Origin: Desulfobacteraceae bacterium
Lineage (GTDB): Bacteria > Desulfobacterota > DSM-4660 > Desulfatiglandales > Desulfatiglandaceae
Reading direction: 5' to 3'
Length of the DNA stretch: 14,165 nt
Assembly: GCA_013203065.1 (NCBI GenBank)
Contig: JABMQV010000778.1
Coordinates: 1 to 14,165, forward strand
Below the pieces are notes generated by a model. The model saw only the letters and a program-made list of their open reading frames with translations, made no database searches and had not been told where the DNA came from. This document shows, piece after piece, positions 6,748-13,675 of this stretch; position 1 is the stretch's first letter; every line of letters starts with the position of its first letter. A program made the position numbers and the translations under genes.

Positions 6748-7446
6748 ATGGCAAAAAAGGGTGCTGACTTGAAAAAGAAAAAAGAACCACTGGAATCCCC
6801 TGTGGATGTGGCCTTCAGGAAGATAAAGGAGATGATGTATCACCATGAAATAGTGCCCGGGCAGAAGCTCCTTTATCAGGAACTGGCCCAAAAGCTTAAT
6901 ATGAGTGTCACTCCGATTGTTCAGGCACTGAATAGATTGCAGCTCCTCAACATTGTCCACTCAGAGCGTAATAAGGGGTTTTATGTTGGAGAGGCTGACC
7001 CGGTGGAGGCCAAGGAGTTGTTTATTGCCCGGGAGGCGTTAGAGACCTATGTTGTTCCTGCCGTGATAGAAAATCTCACCGACAAAAGGATCAGTGCCAT
7101 TGAAAGGGCCATGAAAGAACACACCAGGGGAGTTTCGGTTCCTCAATACAGACGAATTCTCATGATCAAGGACACCAATTTCCATCTCAAGATTATCGAG
7201 TGCGCGGAAAACAAGGTGGTTTATAATATGTGCAAATTGCTGCTTGAACAGATCTATCTGAAATACAGACCCGAATATATGAGAGAGCCCAGACTGGCAA
7301 AGGCGGCGGAGGAGCACGAAACCATAATGGAATCCTTGAAAAAAAGAGATGTGAGAAAAACCAAACGCCTGGTCAAGCAGCATATTAAGAGAGGCAGGGA
7401 ACACGTGGTAAGCAGCCTGCTGGAAGACAAGACCATTGAGTTTTAA
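6748..7446 (+). CDS. GntR-family transcriptional regulator, FCD (FadR-like) subfamily
   Basis: This 232-residue protein has an N-terminal winged helix (about 18-82) and an all-helical FCD ligand domain (about 88-220). The winged helix shows the family pattern PGQKLLYQELAQKLNM (37-52) and ends with the wing NKGFYV (75-80). In the recognition helix the usual S-R-T-P-V-R-E is Ser53-Val54-Thr55-Pro56-Ile57-Val58-Gln59, so both DNA-contacting arginines are missing. The FCD domain keeps the metal or ligand pattern Asp142-x3-His146, with later His190 and His212. It probably senses an acyl-CoA or organic acid of this pathway and controls the divergent operons. No strong ribosome site is visible, and a 15-bp dyad ends 2 bp before the ATG. 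It lies between metabolic genes of one operon, 20 bp before the mutase gene. Confidence 0.9.
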   Translation: MAKKGADLKKKKEPLESPVDVAFRKIKEMMYHHEIVPGQKLLYQELAQKLNMSVTPIVQALNRLQLLNIVHSERNKGFYVGEADPVEAKELFIAREALETYVVPAVIENLTDKRISAIERAMKEHTRGVSVPQYRRILMIKDTNFHLKIIECAENKVVYNMCKLLLEQIYLKYRPEYMREPRLAKAAEEHETIMESLKKRDVRKTKRLVKQHIKRGREHVVSSLLEDKTIEF

Positions 7447-7466
7447 GAGATAAAGGATGGTTTGTC

Positions 7467-9131
7467 ATGTCAGACACTTACAAGAAAATTCAGGATGAGA
7501 AAAGGCGGTGGTCTGAAACCGTTATGAACAAGCGGCCATTCAGTCGTCATTTGACTGACTGGGGTGATCCCGTCGAGGTGTTGTATACCCCGGACGACAT
7601 TGGGGACGGGGACTATGTTGGAAATTCCGGGTTTCCCGGTGAATATCCATTTGTACGGGGGATTCATCCCAATATGTATCTGGGCCGGCCCTGGACCATG
7701 CGGCAGTATTCCGGATTCGGTACGGCAGAGGAGACCAACAAGCGATTCAAGTATCTGTTGGAACAGGGGCAGACCGGCCTTTCGGTGGCCTTTGATCTTC
7801 CCACCCAGATCGGATATGACTCGGACCATCCCATGAGCGAAGGGGAAGTGAGTAAGGTCGGCGTACCGGTCGATTCTCTTGAGGATATGGAGCGGATCTT
7901 TCAGGATTTACCTCTGGATAAACTGTCGACCTCCATGACCATTAATGCTCCCGCGGCCATCTTGTTGGCCATGTATATCGTGGTTGCCGAAAAACAGGGG
8001 ATTTCATCTGAGAAGCTCAGGGGGACCATACAGAACGATATCCTCAAAGAGTATACGGTCAGGGGGACCTATATCTTCCCTCCCCAGCCTTCCATCAGGC
8101 TCATCACAGACGTCTTCGAATTTTGCAGCAAACACGTGCCCCTGTGGAATACCATAAATGTGGCCGGTTACCATATGCGTGAGGCGGGCTGCTCGGCCGT
8201 GCAGGAAATTGCCTTTAGCTTTTCCAATGCCATCGCCTATATTGAGGCAGGGCTTCAAGCCGGCCTCGACATTGACAGCTTTGCGCCGAGGATAAGTTGG
8301 ATCTTCAATACCCACAACAAGATCTTCGAGGAAGTGGCCAAATACCGCGCCGCCAGAAAGGTGTGGTCAGAGATTCTCCGTTACAGGTTTGGGGCCAAGG
8401 ACCCACGATCCTGGATGCTTCGTTTTCATACCCAGACATCAGGGGTGAGCCTGACGGCCCAGCAACCCGAGAACAATATGGTACGGGTGGCCTACCAGAC
8501 TCTGGCCGCGGTCTTGGGAGGGGCACAATCGATCGCTGCCTGTTCCTTTGATGAGGCCCTGGCGTTGCCCACGGAAAAATCGGTCAGACTCAGCCTCCGG
8601 ACACAGCAGATACTCCTGCATGAAGCCGGGGTAACGGACACCGTGGACCCCTTGGGGGGATCTTACTACATAGAATCTCTGACTCGGAAGATGATTGGAG
8701 AGATCAAGGAATTGATCTCCAAGATCGATGAGCTGGGCGGGGCGGTAGCAGCCATCGAAAAGGGATATATACAAAAGGAGATCGAGATCAGGGCATATTC
8801 CTTTCAGAAGGAGATTGAAAAGAAAGAGAGGATAGTGGTTGGCGTGAATGATTACAAGATCAAGGAAGATCTGAGCTTTGCCATATTTAGACCTGACCCG
8901 GCCCATGCACGCAGCCAAATATCGAATCTTCAGAGGTTGAAGGAGACCAGGGATCAGACCGGTGTCCGGTCTTCCCTGGACGATTTGCGAGAGGCCGCCG
9001 GGGGGGAGGATAACCTCATGCCATTTTTTGTGGAAGCAGTTAAGTCCTATGCCACACTGGGAGAGATCTGCGGTGTGCTCAGGGAGGAGTTTGGGGAATA
9101 TCAGCAGGTTGAAACGCTTGGGAAGAGATAA
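7467..9131 (+). CDS. Methylmalonyl-CoA mutase-type catalytic subunit without B12 domain
   Basis: This 554-residue chain is the TIM-barrel catalytic part of an adenosylcobalamin acyl-CoA mutase. It rearranges the carbon skeleton of an acyl-CoA by radical chemistry. By-eye alignment with Propionibacterium MutB gives Tyr81 (RQYSGF) for Tyr89, Arg199 (TVRGTY) for Arg207 and His236 (GYHMREAG) for His244. Tyr and Arg bind the free carboxylate in methylmalonyl-CoA mutase, and isobutyryl- and hydroxyisobutyryl-CoA mutases replace them. The substrate is therefore probably a carboxylated acyl-CoA (methyl-, ethyl- or alkylmalonyl/succinyl type). The protein ends near QQVETLGKR with no DxHxxG cobalamin motif, so a separate B12-binding subunit is required, and none is in the window. 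The start has an AAAGGA site. It lies 15 bp before the next gene. Confidence 0.94.
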   Translation: MSDTYKKIQDEKRRWSETVMNKRPFSRHLTDWGDPVEVLYTPDDIGDGDYVGNSGFPGEYPFVRGIHPNMYLGRPWTMRQYSGFGTAEETNKRFKYLLEQGQTGLSVAFDLPTQIGYDSDHPMSEGEVSKVGVPVDSLEDMERIFQDLPLDKLSTSMTINAPAAILLAMYIVVAEKQGISSEKLRGTIQNDILKEYTVRGTYIFPPQPSIRLITDVFEFCSKHVPLWNTINVAGYHMREAGCSAVQEIAFSFSNAIAYIEAGLQAGLDIDSFAPRISWIFNTHNKIFEEVAKYRAARKVWSEILRYRFGAKDPRSWMLRFHTQTSGVSLTAQQPENNMVRVAYQTLAAVLGGAQSIAACSFDEALALPTEKSVRLSLRTQQILLHEAGVTDTVDPLGGSYYIESLTRKMIGEIKELISKIDELGGAVAAIEKGYIQKEIEIRAYSFQKEIEKKERIVVGVNDYKIKEDLSFAIFRPDPAHARSQISNLQRLKETRDQTGVRSSLDDLREAAGGEDNLMPFFVEAVKSYATLGEICGVLREEFGEYQQVETLGKR

Positions 9132-9146
9132 GAAGGAGGAGATTAT

Positions 9147-10589
9147 ATGACGACGGTGGGAATAAGTTTATGCGGTGGCTACATCCCTTACCTCAGGCTG
9201 GATCGAGGGGTCATCGCCCAAATATGGGGAAGGCATTCCATAGGCGGGGAGAGGAGTGTGGCCAACAATGACGAAGACAGTATCACCATGGCCGTTGAGG
9301 CGTCAAGAAATTGCGTGGTGGGCCAAGGTGTTGAAGAGGTGGATGGACTCTTTTTTGCCACCACGACGGCTCCCTATAAGGAAAAGATGAACGCCTCGTT
9401 GATTGCGACGGCGGTGGATTTAAAGAGGGAGATAACAACGGCTGATTTTGCCCATTCACTCAGGGCGGGGACAGGGGCCCTAAAGGCCGCCTTTGACGCG
9501 GTGAAGAGTGGTTCCATGGGCAACGTGCTGGTAGCGGCCTCTGATTGCCGTATCGGTTATCCAAGGTCAGACCAGGAACAGGCCTTTGGCGATGGTGCCG
9601 CCGCCGTTATGGCGAGTTCAGAAAACCTGCTGGCCACCTTTGAAGGGAGCTATTCCATCTGTAACGAAATGATGGATGTTTGGAGAAACCCTGAGGATAC
9701 CTTTGTCAGGACCTGGGAGGGGCGCTTTATCCTGGGCGAGGGTTACATCAATCACATGAAAGAGGTGGTTTCAGGCCTTTTCGGGAAATACGGCCTTGAG
9801 CCGAAAGACATATCAAAGGCCATCCTGCCCGCCCCCGACGTCCGGACTCACGGCAGCCTGGTAAAACAATTGGGATTTCAAATGGAGACACAGGTGCAGA
9901 ATCCCTTGCTGTCGATCGTTGGACATTGCGGTTCCGCGCATGCACTGCTGATGCTGGTGGAGGCCATTGAAGAGGCGAGTCCAGGGGATATGCTCCTTTT
10001 GGCCAACTATGCCGATGGTGCCGACGCAATGCTTTTCAGGGTCACCGAGGCGATCAAAAGGGAGAGGAACCAGCGCAGTGTGAAGGATTACATTGAAGAA
10101 AAGTCTCTTCTTGCCTCCTATGTCCGGTTCTTGAGTTTTAAAGGGTTGGTGGAATCGGTCCCCGGAGAGCCGTTTCGTCTGATGCCGTCTGCAACGGCAA
10201 GCTGGCGGGATCGCAGGGGTATACTCAGGTGTCACGGAAGTAAGTGCACCGAGTGTGGTAAGGTTACTTTTCCGGTACAACGTATCTGTTATCATTGCGA
10301 TTCAAAAGATACGTTTGAAGAAGTCCCCATATCCTATATGAAGGGAGAGGTCTTCACCTTTACCCTGGATAACCTGGCTGGCAGGAGCGATGATCCGGTC
10401 GTGGTTCAAACGGTCGCAGACTTTGGTGAAGAAAAAGTCCGTTTTTATGGCATGATGACCGACTGTGACCCGTCTGAGGTGGAGGTGGGGACGTCTGTCA
10501 GCCTCACATTCAGGAGGATCTATGATGGTGTCGGGATGCACAACTACTTCTGGAAATGTAGACCAGTGAGAAGGGGGGGCAATACATAA
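9147..10589 (+). CDS. HMG-CoA synthase-like / DUF35 OB-fold fusion protein
   Basis: This 480-residue protein starts behind a strong AAGGAGGAG site. Residues 1 to about 305 follow the thiolase-fold HMG-CoA synthase family: RAGTGALKAA (106-115), GDGAAAVM (148-155) and GHCGSAHALLML (259-270). By-eye alignment to archaeal HMG-CoA synthases puts Leu105 at the catalytic Cys, a Thr near 73 at the catalytic Glu, and Pro228 at the catalytic His, so this half may be non-catalytic. Residues about 350-475 form a DUF35 domain: a rubredoxin-like zinc ribbon with Cys367, Cys370, Cys381 and Cys384, then an OB fold. DUF35 proteins bridge thiolase and HMG-CoA synthase in archaea and are the BbsA subunit of benzoylsuccinyl-CoA thiolase. 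Its stop overlaps the thiolase start (TAATG), which implies a complex between the two products. Confidence 0.9.
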   Translation: MTTVGISLCGGYIPYLRLDRGVIAQIWGRHSIGGERSVANNDEDSITMAVEASRNCVVGQGVEEVDGLFFATTTAPYKEKMNASLIATAVDLKREITTADFAHSLRAGTGALKAAFDAVKSGSMGNVLVAASDCRIGYPRSDQEQAFGDGAAAVMASSENLLATFEGSYSICNEMMDVWRNPEDTFVRTWEGRFILGEGYINHMKEVVSGLFGKYGLEPKDISKAILPAPDVRTHGSLVKQLGFQMETQVQNPLLSIVGHCGSAHALLMLVEAIEEASPGDMLLLANYADGADAMLFRVTEAIKRERNQRSVKDYIEEKSLLASYVRFLSFKGLVESVPGEPFRLMPSATASWRDRRGILRCHGSKCTECGKVTFPVQRICYHCDSKDTFEEVPISYMKGEVFTFTLDNLAGRSDDPVVVQTVADFGEEKVRFYGMMTDCDPSEVEVGTSVSLTFRRIYDGVGMHNYFWKCRPVRRGGNT

Positions 10590-11776
10590 TGGGCAGCATA
10601 AAAGACGAAGTCGCCATTATCGGGATGGGATGCACCAAGTTTGGTGAACGTTGGGATATGGGAGCGGAAGATCTGGCCATCGAGGCCGCCTATGAGGCCT
10701 TTGAAGACGCCGGGATCGAAAAAAAGGAGATCGAGGCGTGTTGGTTTTCAACGGTCATGGCCCCGTTAATCGGGGTGTCGGGAACCGTGGCAATGGATTC
10801 CCTGAAGCTTGGAAATATTCCTGTCATTCGAAATGAGAACTGGTGTGCGTCCGGTCACATTGCCCTTCTTGAGGCCTGTATGGCCGTCGCCAGCGGGGCA
10901 TACGACGTTGTTATGGCCCTCGGTGTGGAGAAGCTGAAAGACACCGGATTCCCCGGTCTGGGAACGGGAAGGGGGATGCATCCGGTCTATGAGGCCAGGA
11001 GGACATCACCGGGATCTTTCGGGTTGATAGCCCAGCGTTATTTCAAGACCTACGGATTGAGTATGGAGGAGGGCAGGGAGACGCTGGCCAAGATAGAGGT
11101 CAAGAATCATGACAACGGGAGCCTTTGCCCCAAGGCCCATTTTCGCAACAAAATCACCGTGGAAAAGGTTTTGAAAGCACCGGTTATTGCCTGGCCTTTG
11201 GGCCTTTTTGATTGTTGCGGCAACAGCGATGGTGCTGCCTGCGCCATCATCACGACGGCTGAAAAGGCAAGAAGTTTTCGACAGGACCCCATTTTCCTCA
11301 AAGGGTTTGGCATTTCCGCAGACGCCATGATGCCCCATTTCAGACCGGAATTCAGCTGGACCAGCTTTGAGTCCCTCAAGACATCCTCCCATAAGGCCTA
11401 TGAAATGGCCGGGATCAAGAATCCCCGTGAAGAGTTGGATGTGGCAGAGGTCCACGACTGTTTTTCCATCACAGAGCTTCTGATCTATGAAGATTTTGGG
11501 TTCAGCCCCAGGGGGAAGGCAAAAGAGGATGTTGACGCGGGTTTTTTCACCCGTGAAGGAGGTCTTCCCGTAAACATTGACGGCGGTCTGAAATGCTTTG
11601 GTCACCCCATCGGCGCCAGCGGCCTGAGGATGACTTACGAGGTTTACAAGCAGCTACAGGGGAAGGCGGATTTGCCGGAGCGACAGATCAAGGACCCGAG
11701 GCTTGGCCTTTCCCACACCTTCGGGGGTCCGCCCCAGATCAGTGCGGTTGCCATTTTTGGGAATGAGATGGGATAA
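10589..11776 (+). CDS. SCP2/BbsB-type thiolase
   Basis: This 395-residue thiolase would cleave a 3-ketoacyl-CoA with CoA, or condense in reverse. The nucleophile is Cys86 in NENWCASGHIAL (83-94). AEVHDCFSITEL (286-297) supplies His289 and Cys291, and GHPIGASG (338-345) supplies His339. The HDCF and GHP motifs and the lack of a classical C-terminal CxG cysteine (here SHTFGGPP, 375-382) place it with SCP2-type thiolases, including BbsB of anaerobic toluene degradation. Such enzymes often need a DUF35 partner. The gene before it encodes a DUF35 fusion and overlaps it by one base (TAATG), so translation is coupled. The residues suggest a catalytically competent enzyme. The 3-ketoacyl substrate could be branched or carboxylated, but that is inferred from neighbours. 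Confidence 0.93.
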   Translation: MGSIKDEVAIIGMGCTKFGERWDMGAEDLAIEAAYEAFEDAGIEKKEIEACWFSTVMAPLIGVSGTVAMDSLKLGNIPVIRNENWCASGHIALLEACMAVASGAYDVVMALGVEKLKDTGFPGLGTGRGMHPVYEARRTSPGSFGLIAQRYFKTYGLSMEEGRETLAKIEVKNHDNGSLCPKAHFRNKITVEKVLKAPVIAWPLGLFDCCGNSDGAACAIITTAEKARSFRQDPIFLKGFGISADAMMPHFRPEFSWTSFESLKTSSHKAYEMAGIKNPREELDVAEVHDCFSITELLIYEDFGFSPRGKAKEDVDAGFFTREGGLPVNIDGGLKCFGHPIGASGLRMTYEVYKQLQGKADLPERQIKDPRLGLSHTFGGPPQISAVAIFGNEMG

Positions 11777-11781
11777 GGTAA

Positions 11782-11816
11782 GATTGCGGATTGCAGATTG
11801 CAGATTGGGGATTTCG
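11782..11816 (+). repeat. GATTGCN heptad tandem repeat
   Basis: Five consecutive 7-bp units run GATTGCG, GATTGCA, GATTGCA, GATTGGG and GATTTCG, decaying along the array. The array begins 5 bp after the thiolase stop and fills part of the 113-bp spacer before the ligase gene. The same heptad theme occurs in opposite orientation at 4825-4852, again just after a gene end. No protein uses it. Confidence 0.6.
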
Positions 11817-11889
11817 GGGTTTGAAAAGATGTGAAAACAATGCGTGCTTGCCGTGAAGGCCAGATAACTGAGCGAAGGAATAGTATGAG

Positions 11890-13449
11890 ATGACTGATTA
11901 TGTAGAGAAGTATGATCCGGAAAGGATTGGCATCCCTGCCAATGCCAGGAGGACACCTGATCGAGCTGCCCTTATTATGGATGATCAGGTTGTTACCTTT
12001 GAGGAACTTGAAAGCAAGACCAATGCACTTGCCAATGCCTTTTTGGGACTCGGGATAGAGCCCGGGGATCGCATTTCCATCCTGTTGCACAATAGCCCCG
12101 AGATCTTAGAGGCATGGAGCGCCGCAGGAAAGATTTCAGTCACCCCCATCGCCCTCAATTATCGTTTCAAAGAGGACGAGCTGGCCTATATCATCAATGA
12201 TTCGGAATCAAAGGTCTTGATCTACGGACATGAGTTTGATCAGGTCGTAAATGCCACAAGGGCCAAGCTGACGGTTCCTCCCCTTGTATATATCTGCCTC
12301 GGGGGATCACGGGTTCCGGGTGTGCTGGATCTGGATGAGATTATAAGAGGGGCCCCTGATACACCCCCCCAGGTAAAGTCGGACGCAAGCGGGGTGGCCT
12401 CCTCACTGATCTATACCTCCGGTACCACAGGGAGGCCAAAGGGTGTCTTTAGAAAAAGCAGGAACCGGCTCAACAGCTTGCTGGCATATGCCCATCTCTT
12501 TGAAACCACCCATGATGATACCCACTTCGTTGCCGGGCCCCTTTATCATTCAGCCCCCTATGCCTGGGCCGTGTTTTCATTGATCCTGGGAAATACAGTC
12601 GTCATCATGCCCCGTTTTGATGCCGAGGAATACCTTCGGTTGATCCAGGAATATAAGGTAACAACAAACTGGGCGGTTCCGACTATGCTCAACCGCATTT
12701 TGAATTTGCCCCCCGAGGTCAGGGAAAGGTATGACATTTCCTCATTAAGGGTCATGACCGTTGGCGGGGAGTCTTTCCCCTTTCCCCTGGTAAAAAAGGC
12801 AGTGGAATATTTTGGAGAGGGGAAGATATTTGAATTCTTCGGGGCAACGGAGACGAGCTGTGTTACCTATATGAGACCGGAGGATCAACTCAGAAAGCCC
12901 GGGAGTTGCGGGGTACCGGCCATAGGGTGTGACATCAAATTGCTTGATGAGAACAGGAACGAAGTCCCCGTGGGAGAACCGGGGATCATGTATGTAAAAC
13001 ATGAGTTCCTCCTGGATGGGTATTACAGGAATCCTGAGGCAACAGCGGAAAACTACCACAATGGCTATTTTACCGTTGGGGACATGGGAAGGGTGGACGA
13101 AGAGGGATACTACTACATCGTGGATCGTGCCGTGGACATGATCATCTCGGGCGGGGTAAATATCTATCCTGCGGAGATCGAAGAGGTATTGTATGGCCAT
13201 CCCGACCTCTTCGACGCCTCGATCATCGGCGTCCCGGATCCGGACTGGGGCGAAAAGATTGTGGCCTATGCAGTGAAAAAGAAAAATGCCCGTATCCCCG
13301 AACAGGACGTCATAGATTATGTGGGGCAGCGGCTTGCCTCATACAAAAAGCCAAAAGAGGTTATTTTTCTGAGTGAGATCCCTTACTCGCCTTCGGGCAA
13401 ACAGCTAAAACGTGTCTTACGAGAAGAATATCCCAACAGGCAGAAATGA
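11890..13449 (+). CDS. AMP-forming acyl-CoA ligase (ANL superfamily)
   Basis: This 519-residue adenylate-forming ligase activates a carboxylic acid to its CoA thioester through an acyl-AMP, using ATP. The P-loop IYTSGTTGRPKG is at 174-185, the A5 motif FEFFGATET at 314-322, and the A7 aspartate Asp398 in YFTVGDMGR (393-401). The hinge and A8 region DRAVDMIISGGVNIYP is at 412-427, and the A10 catalytic lysine Lys504 lies in PSGKQLKR (501-508). All core motifs and the full length are present, so it should be active. The substrate pocket does not reveal the acid to me. The start ATG 11890 follows a GAAGGA site (11874-11879). It is separated from the thiolase by a 113-bp spacer with heptad repeats, and from the CoA transferase by a hairpin element, so it might be expressed separately from its neighbours. 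Confidence 0.94.
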   Translation: MTDYVEKYDPERIGIPANARRTPDRAALIMDDQVVTFEELESKTNALANAFLGLGIEPGDRISILLHNSPEILEAWSAAGKISVTPIALNYRFKEDELAYIINDSESKVLIYGHEFDQVVNATRAKLTVPPLVYICLGGSRVPGVLDLDEIIRGAPDTPPQVKSDASGVASSLIYTSGTTGRPKGVFRKSRNRLNSLLAYAHLFETTHDDTHFVAGPLYHSAPYAWAVFSLILGNTVVIMPRFDAEEYLRLIQEYKVTTNWAVPTMLNRILNLPPEVRERYDISSLRVMTVGGESFPFPLVKKAVEYFGEGKIFEFFGATETSCVTYMRPEDQLRKPGSCGVPAIGCDIKLLDENRNEVPVGEPGIMYVKHEFLLDGYYRNPEATAENYHNGYFTVGDMGRVDEEGYYYIVDRAVDMIISGGVNIYPAEIEEVLYGHPDLFDASIIGVPDPDWGEKIVAYAVKKKNARIPEQDVIDYVGQRLASYKKPKEVIFLSEIPYSPSGKQLKRVLREEYPNRQK

Positions 13450-13452
13450 GAT

Positions 13453-13487
13453 CGGGTAAGAGACTCCATTAGACCCAATCATTTTTT
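13453..13487 (+). terminator. Weak terminator-like hairpin after the ligase
   Basis: GGGT just after the ligase stop (13453-13458 region) can pair with ACCC about 14 bases later, and a run of seven T follows (near 13481-13487). The stem is short and its loop long, so termination would be inefficient. It fits partial separation of the ligase from the CoA-transferase gene. Confidence 0.2.
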
Positions 13488-13500
13488 TGAAATCTATCTT

Positions 13501-13518
13501 AGGGCCTGCGCAGGCCCT
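13501..13518. repeat. Perfect 18-bp GC-rich palindrome
   Basis: AGGGCCTGCGCAGGCCCT is identical to its own reverse complement over all 18 bp. It lies between the ligase stop and the larger hairpin element before the CoA-transferase gene. No T-run follows it, so it is not a standard terminator. It may be a protein site or part of the adjoining repeat element. Confidence 0.55.
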
Positions 13519-13533
13519 TAATGAGGGCGTAGC

Positions 13534-13660
13534 CGTTCACGGGTTCAAAGGTTCAGAGGTTCAGGCCTGCCCGCCCGCCTCGCCCGTCCGCCTCGATCTG
13601 CCTTGGCTGGAGGGCGGGCCTGAGCAAGAGCGATGGCGGGCAGGCCTGAACCTGTGAACG
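13534..13660. repeat. MITE-like hairpin element with GGTTCA octad repeats
   Basis: Outer arms CGTTCAC (13534-13540) and GTGAACG (13654-13660) pair perfectly. Inner 19-bp arms at 13557-13575 and 13635-13653 also pair perfectly. The left side carries a 16-bp insertion that makes GGTTCA occur three times with period 8 (13542, 13550, 13558). The interior has CCGCCTCG twice (13575, 13588) and a GGGCGGG run (13612-13618) that could compete for the left arm. It encodes nothing recognisable. It ends 15 bp before the CoA-transferase ATG, leaving the ribosome site free. Confidence 0.6.
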
Positions 13661-13675
13661 ATTAGAAAGGTCGAA

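Noticed and set aside
6532..6960. 142-codon minus-strand frame across the second crotonase and the regulator
   Set aside because: It is antisense to two well-supported genes and has no domain signal.
11782..11816. Tandem repeat as a CRISPR array
   Set aside because: Units are 7 bp with no spacers, and no cas genes are present.
13501..13518. Rho-independent terminator
   Set aside because: The palindrome leaves almost no loop and no T-run follows on the plus strand.
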